This document shows positions 34,749 through 44,001 of a DNA stretch of 64,000 nt, in pieces. Position 1 is the first letter of the stretch. The number at the start of each line of letters is the position of its first letter. The translations under genes were made by a program, and so were the position numbers. Location of the stretch: the NCBI GenBank assembly GCA_958450325.1, contig OY288257.1, positions 29,716,771 to 29,780,770 of the forward strand. Direction: 5' to 3'. This DNA is from Agrostemma githago. Taxonomy: Eukaryota > Streptophyta > Magnoliopsida > Caryophyllales > Caryophyllaceae. The notes under the pieces are model-generated. The model had not been told where the DNA came from and searched no databases. It worked only from the letters and a program-made list of their open reading frames with translations.

Positions 34749-34882
34749 CTCTTTAACAAACTTATGCATGATATTTTCCGCACGCCCAAATCTTATCATA
34801 AGGTTAGATCCTTGTTCCTTGAGTGACTTTCTTAGACCTTCCACGACAATTAGTAGAAATTCTGCCATCTCATCATCGAAAC
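34749..34882 (-). pseudogene. Photolyase/cryptochrome-family exon fragment
   Basis: The minus-strand exon lies between ATGCAG and a GT. It reads FDDEMAEFLLIVVEGLRKSL followed by KEQGSNLMIRFGRAENIMHK and FVKEV. The 'FL-E-V-DLR-L---GS-L-IR-G--E-V---VKEV' pattern is the N-terminal alpha/beta domain of DNA photolyase-like proteins (for example CRY-DASH or the plant photolyase-hydrolase fusions), which bind an antenna chromophore and repair or sense light damage. Only one exon is seen, and its identity is inferred from this pattern. Confidence 0.65.
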
Positions 34883-35197
34883 CTGCATCAATGTTTTAGC
34901 ATCGTTCAGTATTTTAGCATCGTTATATAAGTTTCCTCGATTATGGATCATACAACCATGAGTACACAACTCATCGACCTTCATTTGCAAAATTTAGCAT
35001 GAAAATTCACATCATCATGTCTCACAATACTGTCATCTATAATATAATCAGTGCTCAAGCGAAGAAGCTAGCAAAACTTCTGTTAACAAATTCAAAGCAA
35101 AGAAGCTACCAAAACTTCTGTTAACATATTCATAAAATTGGGACTTTAAGCGTAAATCATCTACTCGTACTTCCTTTCTTGAACTAATCAAGTAAAC

Positions 35198-36400
35198 CAC
35201 CGATAAAGTCCGTTCTGAAACGCGACGCTACGCCACCCAAAAAATGTAAACAATCGAGCTACAGCCGAAGCAAACAATTCAAAACTGAGACTTGGAAATC
35301 AAAAAATCGGGAGAATGAGTAGTTGGGTGACATTAACCCTGGATGATACGTCTTGGTAAGCCTAGCAAGCAGTTTACTCTTGGCGTATACACGTGTGGGG
35401 AGTGTTAGAACAGCTTACACTATAGGTTTACAAATCTTTTATAACGACACAGTGACTTTTCCATTACGTGCTGCATTTCTATCGTCTACATCAAATTCAC
35501 TATTTCTAGCTGTATAATCGAAGCAACAGAGGAAAGTGTGAATGCTATGAGGGGTTGAGGAGGGGAAAGTGTCGAACCTGAGATCCAATGATGACAGCAT
35601 CCTTCTCCAAGAAAAGGGTGAGGTGGTTCGTAAGATTGAAGCTACCGGTAAGCCAGTTGCCAGGTGGCACGTACGTAATTCCACACCCCTCACAATCTCC
35701 CTTGTTTCCCCAATCTCAAGCCTCGTTGCTGAGAGCTTTAAACCTTCAATCTATTGTAAATCAATCTCTGAAAAACAGTAGGTACTCGACTAATGCAGCT
35801 CATAATACTCCAAAAAAACTTTGCTTCTTCAAAATATCTAAACTGAAAGATAGTCCCAACCGAATTCCAAGTAGATGAATCAAGTTCAACCCTATTGACG
35901 TGCGATAGGCTCAAGTCGATCAATATACAATCAACGAACACCGAAACCCACACAAGAATCGGACCTACAAACCATTTGGACATTCAAAACAACCGATAAA
36001 GTCCGTTCTGAAACGCGACGCTACGAAACCAAACAAATGGAGACAATCGGGCTACAATCGAAGCAAACAAAACCACACAAGAATTGGACCTACAAACCAG
36101 TTGGACATTCAAAACCACCGATAAAGTCCGTTCTGAAACGCGACGCTACGAAACCAAAAAAATGAAAACAATCGGACTACAATCGAAGCAAACAATCCAA
36201 AACTGAGCCTTGGAAACCAAAAAATCGGAAGGTACAAACAAATGGAAACAATCAACGAACACCGAAACCCACACAAGAATCGGACCTACAACCAGTTGGA
36301 CATTCAAAACAACCGATAAATTCCGTTCTGAAACGTGACGCTACGAAACCAAACAAATGGAAACAATCGGGCTACCATCGAAGCAAACAATCCAAAACTG
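35198..36400. repeat. Repeat cluster with core AGTCCGTTCTGAAACGCGAC
   Basis: The phrase 'CCGATAAAGTCCGTTCTGAAACGCGACGCTACG' occurs near 35200, 35993, 36118 and 36314, each followed by 'AAA-CAAA-AAATGRARACAATCGGGCTAC'. The longer context ('ACACAAGAAT-GGACCTACAA-CCA-TTGGACATTCAAAAC') repeats with it, at spacings of about 125 and 196 bp. Related shorter copies lie at 34110-34165 and 8856-9095. Confidence 0.75.
35578..35688 (-). pseudogene. Polygalacturonase (GH28) exon fragment
   Basis: The minus-strand exon has an AG before 35688 and a GT after 35578. It encodes YVPPGNWLTGSFNLTNHLTL followed by FLEKDAVIIGSQ. This is the highly conserved N-terminal part of plant GH28 polygalacturonase-like proteins, secreted enzymes that hydrolyse pectin. 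The catalytic NTD/DD/GHG motifs lie in later exons, which are absent. Single captured exon. Confidence 0.82.
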
Positions 36401-36929
36401 AGACTTGGAAACCAAAAAATTGGAAGGTACAAACAAATGGAAACAATCAACGAATACCAAAACCCATAGATGTAGACCCACAGAACACGGGGCAAAACAT
36501 CCCCATACTCACAAGAAATTCCACGAACTAACCCAAAATCCAGATCCCAACCCCGCAAAAATACCACCATACTCACCAGAAATCGAAACCCATCGAAGAG
36601 CACACACAACCAAACCCGCAGAAACCCTCAAACTCAGGACTTCAGGAGAAATCAAAAGTGTTCGAAAATCGAAAACAGCTAAACCCAAAAAAATTGGACC
36701 GCAGAGAAATTGCGTTGAAGACTACAAAGAAATCGGACTCACCAGAAATCGAAAAGGTCGCGGAAGAGGGACGCAGGAGAGAAGGGTAGGAGAAGAAATG
36801 CAAGAGCGAGAAGTAGGAGAAAGCAGAGAAGGAAGAAGCAGGGGAGAGGGAAGCAGAGGAGCACGTGAACAGTCCGTGAGGTTACTGTTCATAAGGAACA
36901 GTAAGGGAGGGGTTTTCCAGTTCTTACAT
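36401..36929. other. No confident gene
   Basis: A 179-codon plus-strand ORF (36405-36944) is lysine-, arginine- and glycine-rich, overlaps the repeat cluster and has no domain. On the minus strand this would be the leader next to the CACTA-like terminus. Purine-rich GAGAAG runs lie at 36770-36860. Confidence 0.35.
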
Positions 36930-37116
36930 TTATATGGTTATTGATTGTTGCATTACTAGTCTTGATATGCAACACTTCTATAAAAAGGTTGCTTTAGGTT
37001 AGTAGAAGCAACATTTTTACTCAAAGTGTTGCAAATCAATTATTTGGACTTAATATGCAACACAAATTAAATGTGTTGCAAGCAAAATGTTGCAATAGGT
37101 CATTTATGTAGTAGTG
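36930..37116. mobile_element. CACTA-like transposon terminus with TTGCAACA subterminal repeats
   Basis: Read on the minus strand it begins CACTACTACATAAATGACC at 37116 and then has at least seven copies of TTGCA, TGTTGCA or GCAACA in both orientations over about 180 bp. This is the layout of a CACTA end: a CACTAC tip plus short subterminal repeats. The repeats are unlike those of the 23.4-30.5 kb element, so this is a different family. The partner end is not in the window. Confidence 0.65.
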
Positions 37117-37694
37117 TCATGACTAGTGAGTAGATTTTCTTGTTAAGAAATTAGGGAGGAGGATTTGGATTATTTGATTCAAGGGATGTTGGTGGGTTGT
37201 TTACTTCTTGATTATCAATTTTAAGGTTTTTGTGTCTTTGTTGACTTAGAATCGCGACTAGGCCGACTTTGACTCATTTCTACCAATATGGGAAAACTCG
37301 GGGTAGAAATTACCTTAATTTGAGACTTACCCTTTCGTCGCGAAAGCGGGTTTAGGTAGGTTGGGTGAAGAAACCGAAAGGTGGCATTCTCCCTTTTTGA
37401 CGTTGTAACTAAAACTCGATCCCGAGACTCTTAGATCCCATTTCCGAATCCCGACTCTCCCCAACACCTTTCCTATTATTGACCCTAGCCTTAGTAGCGT
37501 AGCTCGTTAGCATTAGTTCGACCTATCTCAACCCAAAACCCCCATCTCAATCCCATTCACGATTAAACTCTAGACTTGACCAATATCGCTTAACCCTCTC
37601 CCTGTGGATCGATCCCGACTTACCACTAATACACTAGTTAGGTTAGTCGGATTTAAAAATATTGTTTGCATGCGTGTCGACGACAGCGCGCATC
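37117..37694 (+). repeat. 3' part of an unrelated LTR, inserted in the gypsy integrase
   Basis: The stretch shows a U5-like end ('CCTGTGGATCGATCCCGACTTACC', then an AT-rich tail and GACAGCGCGCATCA at 37694) and abuts the integrase coding sequence of the gypsy element. The beginning is cut by the CACTA-like terminus at 37116. No PBS follows, so it is a truncated solo LTR. Confidence 0.6.
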
Positions 37695-39960
37695 ACCACC
37701 TCAATTCTTGCTCGGACTTGATCATGTAGCTTTGTCATAGCCTTGACCTTGTCCTCCGCGTCCTTGTGAACGAATTCCTCTTTAGGGATGAGGAGTAACT
37801 CAATAGGCAAATACGGGTTGATCCCACAAACTACCTCGAAAGGAGAGTGCTTCGTTGCATAGGTAGGAGATCGATTATAAGCGAACTCCGCGTGTGCAAT
37901 CTTAAGGTCCCAATCTTTCTGAGTTTTACTCACCAAACCACGGAGAATAGTCCCTAAGATACGGTTTGTCACTTCCGTTTGCCCATCAATTTGAGGGTGA
38001 TGTGAAGTGCTAAATAGTAGCTTAGTACCGACCTTTCTCCAAAGCGTGTTTGAAAAGTAACTCAAGAATTTTGAATCACGATCGGACACAATAGTCTTCG
38101 GGACTCCATGTAAACGGACAATCTCGCGATAATAGAGATCCGCGACGTTACTAGAGTTGTCCGTCTTATGGCAAGCCACGAAATGGGCCATCTTCGAAAA
38201 TCTGTCCATGACTACCATAATGGCATCCTTTCCTCTTTGGGTGCGAGGTAAGGCCTTGATGAAGTCCATTGATACATCTTCCCATGGTCGTTCCGGAACT
38301 AGTAATGGCATGTAGGATCCTGCTTTAAAAGAGCTTTTCGCCATATGACAAGTAACACACTTGCCTATGATGTTTTGGACATCACCAATCATTTTCGGCC
38401 AATGAAAGTGCTCGTGCAAGATATCGAGCGTCTTTTGGACCCCGAAATGTCCGGCTAAACCACCACCAAGGGCTTCGCGAATTAATAATTCACGAATTGG
38501 ATTCTTCGGAACACAAAGTCGATTTCCCTTAAATAGAAAACCCTCTTGTATCGTGTATTCCTTGTATCCACCTTTTTGACATTCCTCAAATATCTCCCTT
38601 AGTTCATCATCAAGAACATAGGAATCTTTGATTAACTCGAACCCTAATAACTTCACTTCAAGCGTGGTAAGTAGCGCATATCTCCGTGATAAAGAGTCAG
38701 CTACTACGTTACTCTTGCCTTCTTTGTATTTTAATGAACAATGGTATGATTGCAGGAATTCAACCCACTTTGCATGTCTTGGGTTGAGCTTTTGTTTCCC
38801 ATGTATGTACTTGAGAGACTCGTGATCTGAGTGAAGTACAAAATGACTAGGGCGAAGGTAGTGACTCTAGTGGTCAAGTGCTTGAACGATCGCGTAGAAC
38901 TCTTTGTCGTATGTAGAGTAATTACAACGAGTGCCCCCCAATTTCTCCGAAAAGTAAGCAATGGGTCGTTGAGCTTGGATTAAGACAGCCCCAATTCCCA
39001 TGCCACTTGCGTCACACTCAACTTCGAACGGTTGAGAGAAGTCGGGTAGAGCGAGTATAGGTGCATTGCATAGCAACTCCTTGATCTTCTCGAACGCTTT
39101 TTGAGCTTGTTCGTTCCAATCAAATGCTCCTTTTTTCAAGAAACCCGTGATTAGGGCTCATGACCGTGCTGAAATCACGAATAAACCGTCGGTAGAATGA
39201 AACCAATCCATGGAATGATCGTACTTCAGTCACCGTACTAGGGATAGGCCAAGAACGAATAGCCTCCACCTTTTCTTGATCCACGACAACTCCATCCCGA
39301 GATACAACGTATCCAAGGAATATAACTTTGTCGACCAAGAATGAGCACTTCTCGGCTTTGCCGTATAGTTTTTGCACCCTTAGTGTTTCGATCACTTGTC
39401 TTAAGTGTTGTAGGTGCTCTTCAATGCCCTTAATTTATACTAGGATATCGTCCAAGTACATGACCACGAACTTTCCAATGAAGGACTTTAGAACCTCGTT
39501 CATAAGCCTCATGAAAGTGCTTGGTGCGTTCGTAAGGCCGAAAGGCATGACCAACCATTCGTATAAACCATGTTTGGTTTAGAATGCGGTCTTCCATTCA
39601 TCTCCTTCTCTCATTCGAATTTGGTGATAACCACTTCGAAGATCGATTTTGGAGAATATGGTTGAGCCGTGAAGTTCGTTAAGCATATCATCGAGTCTCG
39701 GAATCGGGAATCGATATTTTATGGTGATGTTATTCACTGCTCGGCTATCAATGCACATTCTCCATGTGCCATCCTTCTTAGGGACGAGAAAAGCTGGAAC
39801 CGCGCACGGGCTCATGCTTTCTCTTACGTACCCTCGTTCCATTAACTCCTCAATTTGTCGTTGGACTTCTTTGGTTTCTTCGGGGTTACTCCTATAAGCC
39901 GCCTTGTTTGGTAAGGGCGCGTCGGGTACGAGATCAATCTGATGCTCGATTCCACGCAAT
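37695..39960 (-). pseudogene. Ty3/gypsy pol: RT, RNase H and integrase
   Basis: Reading leftward from 39960 on the minus strand: an RT start with RGIEHQIDLVPDAPLPNKAA, CIDSRAVNNITIKYRFPIPR and SKIDLRSGYHQIRM; the active-site YLDDILV near 39450; RNase H with FEVECDASGMGIGAVLIQAQ and YSTYDKEFYAIVQALDH; then integrase with HFGVQKTLDILHEHFHWPKM, CVTCHMAK, MDRFSKMAHFVACHKT and SDRDSKFLSYF. Stops occur just after KTAF at 39579 and after YLDDILV, and frames shift near 39150 and 38870. The C-terminus is cut by the LTR at 37694. The front part continues at 47845 on the other side of a family L insertion. Non-functional. Confidence 0.93.
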
Positions 39961-39965
39961 GGAGG
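39961..39965. other. Target site duplication GGAGG (left)
   Basis: GGAGG here and at 47840-47844 flanks the family L element exactly at its TG and CA ends. Confidence 0.93.
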
Positions 39966-41599
39966 TGATAAGTGTCATTTGTAGTGCCTATTTCGTAGTG
40001 TTTTGGTCACATTTTCCTTGTAGAATCGCTCCTTGGGAGCGGTTTAGGGGCTTCTTATGCTTCCTTTAGTTCGTTTCAGGTTCCCGAGACCGAATTGGAA
40101 GAGTTGGAGCGATTCCGGCTCTATACATACATATTTTGGAGCCAACGGAGTAAAGGAACGATGACTCGATGCCTTGGAATCGACCCCGAGACCTTGGGAC
40201 CCAATTTCGAGCCTCCGAGACCCGATCCCGAGTCCCGAGAATCGGTGAGAAGCCCATGAGAACCAAGGAGGGACCAAAAAGATCATAATGGAGGCCTACA
40301 AGGCTCATCCCGTCCGGGATGGCCTCATCCCGTTCGGGATGAAGTGCACAAACAAGGAGGTTGCTGACCTGGGTCCATCCCGATCGGGAAGGTGGCGTCC
40401 CGACCGGGACCGACCTCGTCCCGACCGGGACCAACCCGTCTCGGCCGGGACGGGCCTGCTGTAACCCGCGCTTGTTTTCTTTCTTCCTCCTTCCATTTGT
40501 AACCCTATATATACCCCCCCTCCCCTCTTGTATTAAGACACCAAGATATGTTATATCCTTAAACCCTAGACTACTTTAGGTTAGATTAGATTATATTAGT
40601 GTAGATTAGTCGATAATTAGTAGTTAATCATAGATTAGTACTTATATTAAGGGAATTCTTCAAGATCCACTCAAGATTGACAACCTTGGGTGTTTGTTTT
40701 GGGTTTTCTTCATTAATGCAAGTTTTGTTCTTTCCTCTTCACTAGTTTGGTATACTCCTCTTCCTTTTCCTCTTAATCTTTATTTATGTTATTCAAGTTT
40801 CAATCTTTGTTCATTGTTATGTTTGATGTTCATAGTTTTCACTAGTATCTTCATGTTTGTTTTGTTTCTTTTGATGATTCCCCTTGTTCTTGTTAGTTGT
40901 AGTTTGATTATGTTAGAGTAGTGTCTTGCTAGGGTTAGTAAGGCGATTAGGGTGTTAATTGAATGATTAGGGGATGGTTGGAGATGTTGGTGGAAGATTT
41001 GGGTTTCCTCTTGTTTGATGCACAACACATGTTTGTTGAATTGCTTGAATGACTAAGTATGTACGAATGCTTGTTTTCTTGCCTTTCTTTGTGGATGTTA
41101 GTTTGTTGTGGGTTCGGTCCCCTCACTAAGTTGCGAGAGCCCGGTGAGGACGACCCCTAGGTCGGTCTAAGTAGCGAGAGCCCAGATTCGACTTAGGCCA
41201 CCATAGCGCGCTAGAACCCCGTTTGTGTTGCGTATCGCCGAGATGGGTTTTAGGTGGAACCTCTAGGTGAGTCTAAGTTGCGAGAGCCCGGACATTACCT
41301 AGATTACCCTACTACCTCCTTCACTCTAGTTCTCCCTTGACCATTCCGTTACCCCTTTGACCCCGACCTAATCCTAGCCCGTTTTCCTAGTTTGTTCTCC
41401 TTAGTCATAGTCTAGCCTTCTCCCCCTCTTATCATTCTCATTGTAGCTTAGCTCGTTGACTTAGTCTCGTATTTAGGCGACCTTAGTCTAGGCTATACAT
41501 TACCGTCCTCGTGGATTCGACCCGACTTACCCTATCTACCATAGGTTTAGCCGGTTATATTATTGACGGTTGGGATTCCACGACAAATCCTTACCATCA
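39966..41599 (+). repeat. 5' LTR of the complete family L element
   Basis: Ends are TGATAAGTG and TTACCATCA. U3 carries six TCCCG-NN-CGGGA-type palindromes between about 40308 and 40460. A TATA box CTATATATA is at 40504-40512. GCGAGAGCCCGG repeats lie near 41133, 41175 and 41279. Confidence 0.95.
40504..40512 (+). promoter_or_regulatory. TATA box of the family L 5' LTR
   Basis: CTATATATA followed by a C-run, at the same offset as in the other family L LTRs. It is the likely promoter of the 444-codon ORF transcript. Confidence 0.65.
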
Positions 41600-41602
41600 A
41601 TT

Positions 41603-41620
41603 TGGCGCCGTTGCCGGGGA
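41603..41620 (+). promoter_or_regulatory. Primer binding site, tRNA-Asp type
   Basis: TGGCGCCGTTGCCGGGGA starts three bases after the 5' LTR. It is complementary to the 3' end of plant tRNA-Asp, as in Athila-type elements. Confidence 0.9.
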
Positions 41621-41851
41621 CGGTGCTAGTTTGGACTTTGTTTTCCTAGTTACTTGACTTTGTCTTTGTGTTTGTGTTTTCTTTTTTCTTTTTGTTACTT
41701 TGCTTCTTGTGTGTGTAATTTATTTCTCTCTTGTAGAGTGCCCAAAAAGCACTAGACTTCTCACGTTTGTTCTTAGTCTACAGTTTGTGCTTAGAGGTGG
41801 TGACTATCTTCTTCTTGCTACTTAGAGCCGCTTTAACGGACGGTTTCTAGA

Positions 41852-43186
41852 ATGAGTGGTTTCCAACCGGGTATGGACTATGATTTTCGAGCGAGCATGG
41901 GGTTTGATCTAAACTCCACACACTCGGGAGCCGATATGAGCTACTCCTCTTCTTCCATGAACCAAGGGTATGACATGACGTCCCCCTACCATTATCAAGC
42001 TTCTTGGGGTAATCAAGATGGGTATGATCTTCAAGGATATGAAAACGGTTACCAACAAGTGAACGATTACCAATCCTACGAGCATGGTGACTATTACTCG
42101 AGCTATGATTGTGAACCCACCATGTTCAATCAAGATTCACCGTATGGAAGCCAATACCCCCAAAACCCACAATATTACCCTCCACCCCAACCACAATATG
42201 AACCCCATGACCCACAATACTACCAATCACCCCAACCTTGCTACCAACAATATGATGCCCCACCTCTTGGGCATCATCAAGATTATCAAGGAGCTTTACA
42301 AGACCCCAACGACCGCCAAATGCCAAACTTGGAGTTTCATCAATCCATGCTTCAAATGCAACAAGAAATGGCCATCCAATTGCAAAAGAATAAGGAACTC
42401 TTGGCCCAAATTCGAAGGGGAAACGAGGCGAGGAATGCTCATTTAAATGCATTATCGGTTCAAACCGTAATGTCTTTATCCCGAGCATCATATTTAGATG
42501 GAGGATGCCCACTTGAGAGAGAGGAGCAACCTAATTACAAAGCCGCCGATGTAGTTCCCTTTGATAGAGAGATTTGCTTTGAAGAACCTCAATCGTCTAC
42601 CCAAAAAGAGACGAATGAGGAGATGACTCTTGGTGAAGGCATCGTTGGTGAAGAATTGGAGGAGGATAGTGAGTGGGATGGTTTGGTGGAATTTGTGAGG
42701 ATGTTGGGTGAAATTGTTAGCCTCGAGTTGCCCTTGTCCGAGAACGTTGATATACATCAAGAGCCCCTTGCTAGTACATCGAGAGATGGTTTGGAAGAGA
42801 TTGAAACCGCCGGTAGAAGTTTCGATCCTCTCCTCCATGATGATGTGGGGCCGAGTGATGAAGATGGGGAACCACAACTTGAGGAAAGTGTGGGGGTGTG
42901 CAACGAGGAAGTGAGGCCAAAACCGCTTTTTGTGCCTTGTTTCTTAGAGATGAAGCTTGCTAATGATTGGAGGCGATGCCTAGGGAGGAAGAGGTCGGTG
43001 AAGCTCGTAGGATGGAGAGACCCCGGAGACAACTTTGAAGATGATGTCGAGTCTTGGGATTCCTACTTCTTGCCTCCTCCTTGGAGGCCGTGGAGGTCGG
43101 TTAAGCTCGAGCGCTTCATGGGCCTTCACTATGATGTCGGTAGCGTGTTCGACTTGCTCCTCCATGCCCTTGAGGGCTACGGTTGA
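41852..43186 (+). CDS. Family L 444-aa Gln/Tyr-rich protein of unknown function
   Basis: This is the only long ORF of the element, starting at the first ATG after a 230 bp leader. Residues 1-160 are rich in Tyr, Gln, Pro and Ser with short 'PQYY' and 'QYYQSP' repeats and look disordered. Residues about 165-205 (FHQSMLQMQQEMAIQLQKNK onward) look like a coiled coil. Residues 230-345 are strongly acidic. The last 100 residues are Trp/Arg-rich, with LANDWRRCLGRKRSVKLVGW and LPPPWRPWRSVKLERFM. There is no zinc knuckle or pol motif. It may be a gag-like or RNA-packaging protein, but that is inference; no family is recognised. Confidence 0.7.
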   Translation: MSGFQPGMDYDFRASMGFDLNSTHSGADMSYSSSSMNQGYDMTSPYHYQASWGNQDGYDLQGYENGYQQVNDYQSYEHGDYYSSYDCEPTMFNQDSPYGSQYPQNPQYYPPPQPQYEPHDPQYYQSPQPCYQQYDAPPLGHHQDYQGALQDPNDRQMPNLEFHQSMLQMQQEMAIQLQKNKELLAQIRRGNEARNAHLNALSVQTVMSLSRASYLDGGCPLEREEQPNYKAADVVPFDREICFEEPQSSTQKETNEEMTLGEGIVGEELEEDSEWDGLVEFVRMLGEIVSLELPLSENVDIHQEPLASTSRDGLEEIETAGRSFDPLLHDDVGPSDEDGEPQLEESVGVCNEEVRPKPLFVPCFLEMKLANDWRRCLGRKRSVKLVGWRDPGDNFEDDVESWDSYFLPPPWRPWRSVKLERFMGLHYDVGSVFDLLLHALEGYG

Positions 43187-43504
43187 AGAATGGAGTCCAC
43201 CATCCTCGATTTGACGGAGTTCCTAAAGAACCGTCATGTTGTATATTCCCTTCCTCTTCTTTAGAGTACTTGTGCTTGTATTTGTGTTTTATCTTTTGAT
43301 TTTGGTAGTTTTGTGATATTCTTGTAATATTGGATTATTGATGAGCGTTGTGAGGGAGAGAATTTGATGTTTTGTTTGAGTTTATTGTGATAAGTGAAGT
43401 GAAGGTGACTCCTAGAAAGGAGTGGTTGATGATGGAGTTTGGTTTGCGAGCGAGGAAGTCGGTTTTTGAAGCTTATGATAAGCTTTTGGCTTGGGGAAGC
43501 AAAG

Positions 43505-43705
43505 AAGACTCATCCCGACCGGGAAGAGGGCTTCCCGACCGGGAAGGATGAGGAATCCCGACCGGGAAGGAGCCATCCCGATCGGGATGAAGGTGCAAAA
43601 ATTCGGACTCACTGGAGTGTGTTCCCGGCCGGGACGAGAGCTTCTCGATCGGGAAGGGTTTATCAACCCGATCGGGACCACCCATCCCGACCGGGATGGT
43701 CCCCT
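43505..43705. repeat. Cluster of eight CCCG-NN-CGGG palindromes
   Basis: Examples are CATCCCGACCGGGAAGA, CTTCCCGACCGGGAAGG and CATCCCGATCGGGATGA, spaced about 20-35 bp. The same kind of motif fills the LTR U3. Confidence 0.85.
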
Positions 43706-43821
43706 TGACTCCACCCATCCATTATACCCCCTCCCAACCTCCCTACTCCTCCTTGTTCCTATCATATGACTCATACACCTCACTTTACACATCGAGATCC
43801 ACATCAAATCCCACTCCCCTC

Positions 43822-44001
43822 ACACCATTACTACCTCTACCATGTGTTTTATCGAGAATGAAGTGGAAAAGCAATGATGAAGACAAGCAAGCGCCTTTAT
43901 TGATCTACGAGACACCATTACTACCTCTACCATGCGTTTTATCGAGAATGAAGCGGAAAAGCAATGATGAAGACAAGCAAGCGCCTTTATTGATCTACGA
44001 G
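43822..44001 (+). repeat. 90 bp direct tandem duplication
   Basis: 43822-43911 and 43912-44001 differ at two T/C positions. The period is a multiple of three, and both copies fall in one open frame (43696-44223), although that frame has no recognisable product. Confidence 0.92.

Noticed and set aside
36405..36944. 179-codon plus-strand basic ORF.
   Set aside because: It overlaps repeat units and purine-rich simple sequence, with no motif; composition explains the open frame.
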